Shown: positions 46,942-55,933 of the stretch, piece after piece
How the letters are laid out: every line of letters starts with the position of its first letter
How positions within the stretch are numbered: the stretch's first letter is position 1
Source of the DNA: Desulfocapsaceae bacterium
Lineage (GTDB): Bacteria; Desulfobacterota; Desulfobulbia; Desulfobulbales; Desulfocapsaceae
DNA: 64,000 nt
Direction of reading: 5' to 3'
Assembly: GCA_030653035.1 (NCBI GenBank)
Contig: JAUSAB010000048.1
Span: 1 to 64,000, forward strand
Translations under genes and position numbers: made by a program
The notes under the pieces: generated by a model
Told to the model about the DNA's origin: nothing
What the model saw: only the letters and a program-made list of their open reading frames with translations
The model's database searches: none

Positions 46942-47987
46942 ATGCACATCCAACGACAGCGCCTGTATTGTCAAAGGCTCATTTCTCTGATTGCATTCTC
47001 TGTTTTATCCATACTGTTCGTTGGAATTTCAAGTGCCGCTGCCGGCAGCACCATAGCGGGATGTTCAATCTTTCCGGAAAATAATATCTGGAATACCCCG
47101 GTTGACACCTTACCGGTGGATCCCAATTCTGCGACCTACATCAACACCATCGGCGCCAGCGCCAACTTTCACGCGGATTTTGGATCCGGCCTGTGGAATG
47201 GCGGCCCCATCGGCATCCCGTTCACCATTATCGAAAGCTCCCAGGCCAAGGTGGCTGTTGCCTTTGAGTACGACAGTGAAAGCGATCCCGGCCCCTATCC
47301 CATCCCGCCAAACGCCCTGATCGAAGGCGGCCCGAACAGCGACGGCGATCGCCATATTTTGCTCCTCGACAAAGACAAGTGCCGACTCTATGAACTCTAT
47401 TACGCCTGGCCCGAAACGAATGGTTCCTGGAGTGCGGGATCGGGGGCCATTTTTGATCTCGGATCACACAACCTGCGGCCAGCCGGTTGGACCTCCGCGG
47501 ACGCCGCCGGTCTTCCCATTCTGCCAGGACTCGTCCGCTATGACGAAGCCGTCTCTGGCGCCATTGAACATGCTATCCGCTTCACCGTCCCCGAGACCCG
47601 CAAAAGCTACATATGGCCAGCCCGTCATTATGCCTCAGACCTGACCGGCAGCCAATACCCCCCATGGGCCAGCGGTTCCGGCTGAAGGCCCATTTTGACA
47701 TCTCTTCTTTTTCGCCGATTGTCCAAACCATTCTCAAGGCCATGAAAAAATACGGCATCATTCTCGCCGATAATGGCTCACCATGGTTCATCAGCGGTGT
47801 CCCGGATGAACGCTGGAACAATGATGTCCTGCACGAACTGGATCACGTTTACGGTGCCAACTTTGAGGCCGTAAATGTCTCCACCCTGATGATCAATCCA
47901 GATTCAGGGGAGGTAAAAGTCTCCACGTCCTTACCCAGAAAGGGCTATCAACCAGCACTCTTCTTGCTGCTCAAACAAGAACATTAA
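46942..47987 (+). pseudogene. secreted protein of unknown family, broken by a single-base frameshift at a C-run
   Basis: The first frame (46942-47685, 247 codons) has a signal peptide (about 1-35) and reads CSIFPENNIWNTPVDTLP ... GAIEHAIRFTVPETRKSYIWPARHYASD. It hits TGA soon after a run of six C (47658-47663). The adjacent frame continues without break as PPMGQRFRLKAHFDISSF ... MKKYGIILADNGSPWFISG ... LKQEH to TAA at 47987. Adding one C to the run joins both into one protein of about 348 residues. So this is a mutated gene, a homopolymer sequencing error, or a phase-variable gene. Family name not known to me. Confidence 0.8.
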
Positions 47988-48005
47988 CCCCCCTCACATC
48001 TCACT

Positions 48006-49220
48006 ATGGACATTCTCATTGCCAGGCAACCCATCTTTGACTTCAACCGGAGACTCTTTGCCTACGAACTGCTTTTCCGCGGCACCGAAGACCACGATCA
48101 CGCCAACTTGAACGGAGACAGGGCAACCACCAGCCTCTTGTCTGCCGCCTTTCTCACTGAAGGGATTGACCGGATATCGGGATTTAAACCGTGCTTTATT
48201 AATTTCACCACCGGGCTTCTGATCAAGAATATCGCCGCGTCTTTTCCCAAAGACAAGATTGTTGTTGAGATACTCGAAGATGTGCAACCAACCATTGAGG
48301 TGATAACCGTTTGTCGGGCCTTATCCCAACAGGGGTACAAGATTGCCTTGGACGACTTTGTCTATGATCGGAAGCTGGAACCGCTCGTTGAACTGGCTGA
48401 TATCATTAAAATTGACATCATTGGTACACCGCTAGATACCCTTCATAAGACCCTGCACCGACTGTCCAACCACTCCAAGATACAATTACTGGCCGAGAAA
48501 GTGGAGACGTATGCCGAATTTGAAAAGGCCCTGAAACTGGGTTTCACCTATTTTCAAGGGTATTTTTTCAGCAAACCGGAAGTGCTGACAATCAAGGAAC
48601 TGACTGCGGCCAAGATCAACCTGTTGCATCTGCTGGCCGAAGTCTCTTCAGGTGCTACAACGGTATCCCGTTTAACCAATATCATTAACCACGACGTGGC
48701 CATCAGTTACAAGCTCTTACGCTTTCTCAACTCTGCCTACTTTTACCGGCTGGAAAAAATTGAGTCCATCAGTCAAGCCATCGCCTATCTTGGCGAGCAA
48801 AAGCTTAGACGCTTTCTCATGCTGATGATTATCTCCGAGATGGCGACAAAAAAACCACAGGAATTGGTTCGGCTGGCGCTTATTCGAGCAAAATTCTGTG
48901 AATTGCTGGCCACGGCAAGCGGCAAGCCCGAACAACAGAATAATCTCTTTTTGTTGGGACTTTTTTCCTTGCTTGATGCGATGCTTGATTCAACAATGGA
49001 GTATCTGGTGACAAAACTCCCCATTAACGATCAGGTCAAAGATGCCCTGATTAAACAAAGCGGTCCGTTAATGCCCTACCTGAATGCCGTCACCACCTAT
49101 GAAAAGAAAGCAACCCAGGAATGCGTGCAGGCCGTCGCCAGGATTGGTGTTGCCAGAAAAGATGTCTATGAAATATATCTAAAATCACTGGAATTTGCGC
49201 AAGCGTTTACCGATCTCTAA
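48006..49220 (+). CDS. EAL-HDOD (YuxH-type) signalling protein with degenerate EAL
   Basis: 404 residues. N-terminal EAL-like domain (about 1-200): LIARQPIFDFNRRLFAYELLFR replaces the Glu-Ala-Leu signature with Tyr-Glu-Leu-Leu, and later ALDDF and LLAEKVETYAEFE with FQGYFFSKPE remain. C-terminal HDOD (about 205-400): NHDVAISYKLLRFLNSAYFY, AIAYLGEQKLRRFLMLM. YuxH-like proteins usually act as regulators rather than c-di-GMP phosphodiesterases. It ends 37 bases before the convergent phoR gene. Confidence 0.88.
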   Translation: MDILIARQPIFDFNRRLFAYELLFRGTEDHDHANLNGDRATTSLLSAAFLTEGIDRISGFKPCFINFTTGLLIKNIAASFPKDKIVVEILEDVQPTIEVITVCRALSQQGYKIALDDFVYDRKLEPLVELADIIKIDIIGTPLDTLHKTLHRLSNHSKIQLLAEKVETYAEFEKALKLGFTYFQGYFFSKPEVLTIKELTAAKINLLHLLAEVSSGATTVSRLTNIINHDVAISYKLLRFLNSAYFYRLEKIESISQAIAYLGEQKLRRFLMLMIISEMATKKPQELVRLALIRAKFCELLATASGKPEQQNNLFLLGLFSLLDAMLDSTMEYLVTKLPINDQVKDALIKQSGPLMPYLNAVTTYEKKATQECVQAVARIGVARKDVYEIYLKSLEFAQAFTDL

Positions 49221-49256
49221 CCCCCGTCTCCCCTTTGTCATGCAGCGATACGGCCC

Positions 49257-51065
49257 TCAAGGGTTCGTTGATTCACCGTCTTCAACTTCAACCGGGAGAT
49301 GGAGAGTAAAGATGCTGCCCTTTCCTGGACTGCTCTCTACTGAAATGTGCCCATGATGGGCCTGCACGATATGCTTGACAATGGAAAGGCCCAGACCCGT
49401 GCCACCCAGCTTGGCGCTGCGCGCCTTATCGACTCGATAAAAACGCTCAAAGATCCTGGAGATATCCTGCGAGGCAATCCCGACCCCGTTATCACAGACC
49501 CGGATCAACACCTCGTCCGGATGTTTTTCTGTCTCAACCCTGATCGAACTGCCTTTGCCGCTGTATTTAACCGCATTATCGAGCAGATTGACCACAGCCT
49601 GTTCAAATAAGGCTGGGTTAATCCTAGCAGTGATCGTTGGCGCACAGGCCAGACTGATCGCCATATTTTCTTTTTCGGCTCTTGAACTGCAAGCCTGAAT
49701 CGCCGATTGCAATACCTCCGCTATCGGCAGCTCCTGCAGGACAATTTCCTCCCGCTTGGCCTCCTGTTCTACCCGGGAAAGGGCCAGCAGATCTTCGACA
49801 ATGGCATGCAGACGTGAGGCCTGCTTGCCGATAATTTCGACAAAACGACGGGCAGATTCCGGTTCATCCAGGGCGCCATCAAGCAGGGTTTCCGCAAAGC
49901 CCTCAATGGAAGTGATCGGCGTTTTCAGTTCATGCGAGACATTGGCCACAAAATCACGACGAATGGACTCCAACCGGCGCAGGTTGGTCACATCATTGAT
50001 AACAATCAAGGCCCCGGTGATACGACCTTGACTGTCCTGCAATCTGGCGCCATGGGCATAAAAATATTTTTCCTTGCCATCAGCGCCCATCCGACTGCTG
50101 AATTCCCCTTCCATGGGTACGGCACAGGCCAGGGCATTTTTGACAAAATTCTGCAAATGGATATTGCGCACGGCCAGCAGGATACTCTTGCCCTTGATTT
50201 TTTCAGGATCAACATTCAGCAGTTGCGCCCCCGCCTGATTCACCTCAAGAATCCGCTCCTCGGTATCCACTGTGATCACACCCTCGACCATGCTGGCAAA
50301 GACCGCCTGTAATTGACTGTGCTGACTGACAATGGTCTGGATACGGCCATCAAGCTGGGTCGCCATTTCATTCAAGGCCCGTGCAAGGGTTGCCACCTCT
50401 TCCGCGCCTTCCTCCCGCATTCTCCCAGTAAAATCACCCCTGGAGAAACGCTCGGCACCGAGTTTCATCTGCTCCAAGGGCTTACTGATCCGGCGGGCAA
50501 TAAACCAGGCGACCAGGGCCGCAAACAAGGCCACAACAACACAGCCCCAGATAATTTTTTGATAAATAGCTGAAAGGGCCTTGTCTATGGCAGTCACCGG
50601 GATTGCCGCGCGAAGCACACCTCTCCTGTGACCCTGATCCTCAAGGGGAATGGCCACATACATGAGATTTTGCTGTAAGGTCTGGCTGAAACGCAAGGAA
50701 GAAACAACCTTCCCGGAAAGCGCCGCAATGATCTCAGGTCGGTCGTTATGATTTTCCATCCGGGCCGGATCTTCGTCCGAATCGGCAAGGATCTTGCCGG
50801 CCGAGGAAATCACCGTCAACCTGGTAGAGGATTTCTTTCCTGCCTCCCGGCAAAAGGTTTCAAGGCCCGCCAAATCATCATGTTCCAGATAAAAAAGGAC
50901 ACTGCCGGCCGCAAGATGAGACCGCGCCTCAAGGCTGGCCGCAGTCTCACTTAATTGAAACGAACGGATAGAGGATGTGCCGTACCAGGTAAAGGCCAGC
51001 AGGGCCGCAAAAGCAATCAGAAGCTGACTTGGATAAAGTTGCCAGATAAGACGTTTGTGACGCAT
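49257..51065 (-). CDS. phoR: PhoR-type phosphate sensor histidine kinase
   Basis: 602 residues. First membrane helix about 11-30, a periplasmic sensor (about 32-165; LEARSHLAAGSVLFYLEHDD), second helix about 168-190, HAMP (about 190-243), PAS (about 250-365, VFASMVEGVITVDTEERILE), HisKA with ANVSHELKTPITSIEG, and HATPase with FERFYRVDKARSAKLGGTGL. The PAS plus FERFYRVDKARS combination is the PhoR pattern. It is unlinked from phoB (13.4 kb away, intervening genes all on the plus strand). A Pho box with -10 upstream implies autoregulation. Confidence 0.88.
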   Translation of the reverse strand: MRHKRLIWQLYPSQLLIAFAALLAFTWYGTSSIRSFQLSETAASLEARSHLAAGSVLFYLEHDDLAGLETFCREAGKKSSTRLTVISSAGKILADSDEDPARMENHNDRPEIIAALSGKVVSSLRFSQTLQQNLMYVAIPLEDQGHRRGVLRAAIPVTAIDKALSAIYQKIIWGCVVVALFAALVAWFIARRISKPLEQMKLGAERFSRGDFTGRMREEGAEEVATLARALNEMATQLDGRIQTIVSQHSQLQAVFASMVEGVITVDTEERILEVNQAGAQLLNVDPEKIKGKSILLAVRNIHLQNFVKNALACAVPMEGEFSSRMGADGKEKYFYAHGARLQDSQGRITGALIVINDVTNLRRLESIRRDFVANVSHELKTPITSIEGFAETLLDGALDEPESARRFVEIIGKQASRLHAIVEDLLALSRVEQEAKREEIVLQELPIAEVLQSAIQACSSRAEKENMAISLACAPTITARINPALFEQAVVNLLDNAVKYSGKGSSIRVETEKHPDEVLIRVCDNGVGIASQDISRIFERFYRVDKARSAKLGGTGLGLSIVKHIVQAHHGHISVESSPGKGSIFTLHLPVEVEDGESTNP

Positions 51066-51108
51066 GGGGGTCCCCTTCTTTGGTTGAAGTCAAACAACAA
51101 GCTACAAC

Positions 51109-51139
51109 ACAATACCACGGGATTGTTAGGATATGATTA
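51109..51139 (-). promoter_or_regulatory. Pho box and -10 for phoR
   Basis: On the minus strand TAAT (51139-51136), 7 bp, TAAC (51128-51125), exactly 10 bp, then TATTGT (51114-51109). Same geometry as the pstS and porin promoters. The start codon of phoR is about 43 bases further on. Confidence 0.72.
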
Positions 51140-51180
51140 GCAAAGAGAAAGATTTTTCTTTGCTGTCTCTGAAGCGACTC

Positions 51181-51367
51181 ATTCCAAAAAGCATTCAAGT
51201 TGACACCGAGGAGGCAGTGGGTGGGCGTAGAACCATCGACGAGTGAGCGGCGACGAAGCAGTACAGGGAGTACGTAAGGAGCCGCATAGTGCAAGCCACA
51301 GCATGGACGCTGCAGTGTCGCACGAGCCAAGGACGGCAAAAGTGCCGGCTTGAATGCAAATTGGAAT
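51181..51367. repeat. 187-bp element with imperfect terminal inverted repeats
   Basis: Ends ATTCCAAAAAGCATTCAA (51181-51198) and TTGAATGCAAATTGGAAT (51350-51367) pair at 15 of 18 positions. The interior is GC-rich and repetitive in feel (GAGTGAGCGGCGACGAAGCA, GTACAGGGAGTACGTAAGGA) with no convincing frame. It separates the aspS 3' hairpin from the phoR promoter. It could be a miniature mobile element or a structured RNA; not identified. Confidence 0.6.
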
Positions 51368-51402
51368 CAGCGCGGCAATCGGGATCCCGGTTACCGCGCT
51401 GA
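51367..51402. repeat. 36-bp near-perfect palindrome 3' of aspS
   Basis: TCAGCGCGGCAATCGGGA (51367-51384) and TCCCGGTTACCGCGCTGA (51385-51402) are reverse complements except for two positions, with the centre at GGGATCCC. It lies 16 bases past the aspS stop on the minus strand. No T-run follows, so it is not a canonical rho-independent terminator. Confidence 0.75.
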
Positions 51403-51418
51403 GGAGGTACGTCTTTGC

Positions 51419-53203
51419 TTATTCTTTCCAGTCCGGACGCAGATGCAGCTCGGTCAGCTGCTTTCTGGCAACAGAAGCCGGGGCGTCAGTAAGCGGACAG
51501 GTTGCCTTCTGGGTCTTGGGAAAGGCGATGACATCGCGGATAGAATCACTGCCGGTAATCAACATCATCAAGCGGTCAAGCCCAAAGGCCAGGCCGCCAT
51601 GGGGCGGAGCGCCCAGTTCCAGGGCCCGGAGCAGGAAGCCGAATTTATCCATGGCCTCTTCTTCAGAAATTCCCAGGACCGAAAGCACCCGGCTCTGCAT
51701 GGCCCGCTGATGGATACGGATGGAGCCGCCACCGATCTCGGTGCCATTCAACACCAGATCATAAGCCCGGCTGTAGACGGAACCCGGATCGGTCTCCAGC
51801 TTAGCCTCGTCCTCTTCTTTGGGGGCGGTAAAGGGATGATGCAGGGCTTGATACCTCTTTTCCCGGGCGTCATACTCAACCAGAGGAAAATCTGTGACCC
51901 AGACAAAGTTAAAGACACCAGTCTTCAAGAGACCAAGACGCCGGGCCAGCTCCAAGCGAAGTTCAGAGAGGACCTGCAGGACCACTGCCTTGGTATCGGC
52001 ACCGAAGAAAAGAAGGTCGCCTTCCTGCGCATCAAGGACCTGGCTCATGGCTGCCCGCTCCTCATCGCTGAAGAACTTGGCAATGGGCGACTGCCACTCA
52101 CCATCCGCCTTCATCTTCACCCAGGCCAGACCCTTGGCCCCGAACTGGGCCACGTATTCGGTCAAATCATCGAGATCCTTCCGGGACATGGCGGCGCAGC
52201 CCTTGGCATTAATAGCCCGCACGGTTCCACCCTCATCGGCAATTGCGCGGAAGACCTTGAAACCGCAGGTGCGGGCGATTTCCGTCAGATCCGTCAGCTC
52301 AAAACCAAAACGGATGTCAGGGCGGTCGGTGCCAAAACGGCTGATCGCCTCGTCATAGGTCATCCGGCCAAAGGGCGGGGCCACATCAAGGTCAAGGGTC
52401 TCTTTGAAGAGTTTGGCAATCATCCCCTCGGTAATTGTAATGATCTGCTCCTCGTTGACAAAGGAGAGCTCCATATCAATCTGGGTGAATTCCGGCTGGC
52501 GGTCAGCCCGCAGATCTTCATCGCGGAAACACTTGACGATCTGGTAATAGCGATCCATGCCCGCCACCATCAACAACTGCTTGAAAAGCTGCGGCGACTG
52601 GGGCAGGGCATAGAACTTGCCGGCATTCACCCGGCTGGGCACCAGATAATCCCGCGCCCCTTCCGGGGTGGAACGGGTGAGCATCGGGGTCTCCACCTCC
52701 AGGAAGGTATTATCATTGAGATAGGTCCGAATGGACTGCACCGCCTTATGACGCATGACCAGCTTTGCCGCCATGGCTGGACGTCGAAGGTCAAGATAGC
52801 GGTATTGTAGACGCAGGGTCTCAGAAATCTCAGTTTCCTCATCAAGCGGGAAAGGCGGGGTCTCGCTGGTGTTCAAAATCCGCAGCTCATCGACGATGAT
52901 CTCGATCGCACCGGTCGCAAGTTTGGGATTTTCCATCCCGACCAGCCGGGCCACTACCCTGCCCCGCAGGGCCAGCACCCATTCACTGCGCAACTGATGC
53001 GCCTTGGCATGGACTTCCGGGTTGATCTCCGGATTAAAGACCACCTGGGTCAAGCCATTGCGGTCACGGAGATCAATAAAGATGACGCCGCCATGATCAC
53101 GCCGACGCAACACCCAACCCATGAGCACCACTTCCTCACCGATATTTCCCTTGCCAAGATCGTTGCAGAAATGGGTCCTGCATAAATTTCCCATTGATTC
53201 CAT
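51419..53203 (-). CDS. aspS: aspartyl-tRNA synthetase, bacterial type
   Basis: 594 residues: N-terminal OB anticodon-binding domain (about 5-105), class II catalytic core with motif 2 [20 protein letters not shown], bacterial GAD insertion (about 290-420), and motif 3 [18 protein letters not shown] near 535. The C-terminal [17 protein letters not shown] is conserved. Discriminating or non-discriminating specificity (Asp versus Asp/Asn) cannot be read by eye. It follows hisS in the same direction with a repeat element in between. Confidence 0.96.
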   Translation of the reverse strand: MESMGNLCRTHFCNDLGKGNIGEEVVLMGWVLRRRDHGGVIFIDLRDRNGLTQVVFNPEINPEVHAKAHQLRSEWVLALRGRVVARLVGMENPKLATGAIEIIVDELRILNTSETPPFPLDEETEISETLRLQYRYLDLRRPAMAAKLVMRHKAVQSIRTYLNDNTFLEVETPMLTRSTPEGARDYLVPSRVNAGKFYALPQSPQLFKQLLMVAGMDRYYQIVKCFRDEDLRADRQPEFTQIDMELSFVNEEQIITITEGMIAKLFKETLDLDVAPPFGRMTYDEAISRFGTDRPDIRFGFELTDLTEIARTCGFKVFRAIADEGGTVRAINAKGCAAMSRKDLDDLTEYVAQFGAKGLAWVKMKADGEWQSPIAKFFSDEERAAMSQVLDAQEGDLLFFGADTKAVVLQVLSELRLELARRLGLLKTGVFNFVWVTDFPLVEYDAREKRYQALHHPFTAPKEEDEAKLETDPGSVYSRAYDLVLNGTEIGGGSIRIHQRAMQSRVLSVLGISEEEAMDKFGFLLRALELGAPPHGGLAFGLDRLMMLITGSDSIRDVIAFPKTQKATCPLTDAPASVARKQLTELHLRPDWKE

Positions 53204-53235
53204 GAGGTTCTCAAATAGAAGTAAAATTTTATGGT

Positions 53236-53399
53236 AGTTACTCAGGTGTTTAGGCCGAAGGCTAAATCCCGAAGTATGTCAATCATCACGCAACGCCCGG
53301 ACCAGATCAGCAGATCGAAAATCCCGACATTTTGCCTGATCGCACATTATTTGTCCCTAAAAACCTTCGGCCTTCAATCTATCTACCTGAGCAGTTACG
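53236..53399. repeat. palindromic repeat copy 5 (GGCTGAAGG family), between hisS and aspS
   Basis: Ends GTTACTCAGGTG and ACCTGAGCAGTTACG are inverted. The inner arms GGCCGAAGGCT and ACCTTCGGCC also pair. The right end lies 2 bases from the hisS stop (TAA, 53404-53402). The centre (about 53270-53345) holds unrelated sequence not found in other copies, possibly an insertion into the element. Confidence 0.78.
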
Positions 53400-53401
53400 T
53401 T

Positions 53402-54679
53402 TTATAAAGATTTAAGCTGAAGGATCAGGGTTTGCACCATTTTTCCCTCTTCCTGCAACACGATCTCCTGCTGCTGCTTGGTGGCCATATTTCTGAGCAC
53501 CGCTTTGCCTGCGGCCAATTCATCCTCGCCCAGAATCAAGACATGCGCGGCGCCAAGCTTGCCTGCCTGTTTCATCTGGCTCTTCAGGCTCCGGCCCTCC
53601 AGATCCATGGCAACCCGCATCCCGCTCGTACGCAGGGCATGGGCCAGGCCAAAGGCATGACGTGATGACTGCTCACCAATGGCTGCCACAAAAAGATCGA
53701 TCCCGGAAACCGCAATCTTGTCCTCTTTCTGCTGCAGCAAGAGGACAAGACGTTCCATGCCGAGGGCAAAACCAATGCCGGGTACCGACGGCCCGCCCAG
53801 TTGTTCAACCAGGCCATCATAACGGCCACCGGCCCCAACTGCGGCCTGGGCACCGAGATCACTGGTGATGAATTCAAAGGTGGTGCGGGTATAATAATCA
53901 AGACCGCGCACCATGAATTTATTCAGGCTGTACTGCACGCCAAGCTGGCCAAGCCCCTCCTGCACCCCGCGGAAATGATCTGCACAATCAGCACAGAGAT
54001 GATCCTGCAGAGACGGGGCCTCGAGCACCTGCTCACGACACTTGGGGTTTTTACAGTCAAGAACCCGCAAGGGGTTGGTGGCGCTCCGTCTCTTGCAGTC
54101 GTCACACAACGCCCGGTGACGATCATCTAAAAAGGCCAGCAGGCTGGTACGGAAACCAGGACGGCAGACCGGGCAGCCGAGAGAATTCAACTCCAGGGAG
54201 ACAAAGAGCCCCAATTCGCCCAACAACATAGCGCCCATGGCCATCATCTCGGCATCAACTCGTGGACTGACGGATCCCAGCACTTCGACATCCATCTGAT
54301 GAAACTGGCGGAGCCTTCCCTTTTGCGGCCGCTCATGACGAAACATGGGGCCAATGGTAAAAAGGCGCTGCACCGGTTTCTGCACATGCAGTCCATGCTC
54401 GATGTAGGCCCGCAACAGCGAGGCCGTTGCCTCCGGCCGCATGGTCACCTGCTTGTCAACAAAGGTGTACATCTCTTTTTCGACGATATCCGTTGCCTCA
54501 CCGATAGCACGGGCAAAAAGATCGGTCTTTTCGAGAATGGGCAACCGGATCTCGAAAAAATTGAACCGGGCAAAGATATCACGGGCCACAGCCTCCAACC
54601 GCTGCCACAGCTCCACCTCTCCGGGTAATATGTCTTTAAAGCCATTTAAGGCTTTTATATTCACAGGCTGATCCTCCAC
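53402..54679 (-). CDS. hisS: histidyl-tRNA synthetase
   Basis: 425 residues. Class II core with KALNGFKDILPGE at the start, motif 2 GPMFRHERPQKGRLRQFHQM, HisA motif MVRGLDYYTRTTFEF, GAGGRYDGL, motif 3 GIGFALGMERLVLLL, and the C-terminal anticodon domain (about 330-425). A Cys-rich insert (about 195-245, CDDCKRRSATNPLRVLDCKN) is normal for this subgroup. First gene of hisS-aspS, a common deltaproteobacterial pair. Confidence 0.96.
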   Translation of the reverse strand: MEDQPVNIKALNGFKDILPGEVELWQRLEAVARDIFARFNFFEIRLPILEKTDLFARAIGEATDIVEKEMYTFVDKQVTMRPEATASLLRAYIEHGLHVQKPVQRLFTIGPMFRHERPQKGRLRQFHQMDVEVLGSVSPRVDAEMMAMGAMLLGELGLFVSLELNSLGCPVCRPGFRTSLLAFLDDRHRALCDDCKRRSATNPLRVLDCKNPKCREQVLEAPSLQDHLCADCADHFRGVQEGLGQLGVQYSLNKFMVRGLDYYTRTTFEFITSDLGAQAAVGAGGRYDGLVEQLGGPSVPGIGFALGMERLVLLLQQKEDKIAVSGIDLFVAAIGEQSSRHAFGLAHALRTSGMRVAMDLEGRSLKSQMKQAGKLGAAHVLILGEDELAAGKAVLRNMATKQQQEIVLQEEGKMVQTLILQLKSL

Positions 54680-54927
54680 AGAAAAAATGCCGAAATTAAC
54701 CGCCGAAATTAACAGTAATTGCAGGAAAAAGTCAAGGATAGTGCGCCGACGCCGGAAGATTCAGCCCTTTTGCCGACAATTAAAAAAGAATCATTGCTCT
54801 TAATCTCTCTTCCATCTCTCTTTCCTGCACTTTCCAGCGGCGATGCTTGACAAAACATGGTAAGCAGTGCATTATCTTTTTTTGTTCATCAGACCATTCT
54901 CTTTGGCACAGGAGTTTTTTTACGAAC

Positions 54928-55914
54928 ATGAAGTTACCACCACTAAAAATTGCAAATCTCACCGCCACAGTCCCCTTAATCCAGGGCGGGATGTCCATCC
55001 GTGTTTCAACCGCCGCCTTGGCCGCACCTGTTGCCAATTGTGGCGGCATCGGGGTTATCGGCGGCTCCGGTATCCCCACCGAGGAACTGCAGGCCGATAT
55101 CCTCAAGGCCAAGGCCAATACTGATGGCATTGTGGCGGTCAACATCATGTACGCCATGAAGAATTTTTACAATCTGGTGATGAGCTCCATTGAGGTCGGT
55201 GTTGACATGATCATCACCGGCGCCGGATTTTCCCGCGATATCTTCAAAATCGGCCGCGACCACAACATCCCTATTGTCATGATCGTCTCTTCACCCGGTA
55301 TCGCCAAACTCGCCGAAAAACTGGGAGCGTCAGCCATTATTGTCGAGGCCTGCGAGGCAGGCGGACATCTGGGTACAGATCGCCCCCTGCGTGAGATCTT
55401 CCCCCCGATCCGGGACGTGATCACCAAGGTCCCTCTCATTGCCGCCGGCGGCATCACCAATGGCTATGAGATGGCAGAGTTAATGGACAAATATGGCGCT
55501 GACGGCATCCAGATCGCCTCCCGTTTTGTCCTCAGCCAGGAGTGCGATGTGGCGGACAGCTTCAAACAGACCTTTCTCGATGCCAGAAAAGAGGACATTG
55601 TTCTCGTCTCATCACCCGTTGGCATGCCCGGCCGGGCGATTAATACCCCCTTTATTCAGGCCATGGCCAGAGGCGAAGATGTCTCCACCAAAAGATGCGA
55701 TTACACATGTCTGAAAAAATGCGACCATCATTACTGCATCAGCGAACGGCTGATGATGTCCCGAAACGGTAATGTCCAGGAAGGGCTGGTCTTTTCCGGG
55801 GCCAATACCTACAAGATGAAAGAGATCCTGCCCGTGGCCGAAATCTTCCGCCAATTTGTGACCCAGGCCGAATCCGTGTATAAAGAAGGTCACGGCTTCG
55901 CCCCTGCGGCCTGA
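54928..55914 (+). CDS. nitronate monooxygenase / enoyl-ACP reductase II-like flavoprotein
   Basis: From ATG 54928 (MKLPPLKIANLTATVPLIQG) 328 residues; an upstream in-frame ATG at 54847 adds an un-family-like Cys/Phe-rich stretch. TIM-barrel FMN-binding motifs: PLIQGGMSI, NCGGIGVIGGSG, EACEAGGHLGTD, PLIAAGGITNG and DGIQIASRFVLS. A Cys-rich stretch near 260-275 (KRCDYTCLKKCDHHYC) is an unusual addition that could hold metal or a cluster. Substrate is not predictable: the family includes nitroalkane oxidases and FabK. It is followed by pcnB with 19 bases between. Confidence 0.85.
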   Translation: MKLPPLKIANLTATVPLIQGGMSIRVSTAALAAPVANCGGIGVIGGSGIPTEELQADILKAKANTDGIVAVNIMYAMKNFYNLVMSSIEVGVDMIITGAGFSRDIFKIGRDHNIPIVMIVSSPGIAKLAEKLGASAIIVEACEAGGHLGTDRPLREIFPPIRDVITKVPLIAAGGITNGYEMAELMDKYGADGIQIASRFVLSQECDVADSFKQTFLDARKEDIVLVSSPVGMPGRAINTPFIQAMARGEDVSTKRCDYTCLKKCDHHYCISERLMMSRNGNVQEGLVFSGANTYKMKEILPVAEIFRQFVTQAESVYKEGHGFAPAA

Positions 55915-55933
55915 TGTAGCTCCACAATACTCT

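Noticed and set aside
51350-52810. 486-codon open frame antisense to aspS
   Set aside because: It mirrors the codon pattern of aspS on the other strand, has no ribosome-binding site or recognisable domain, and aspS is certain.
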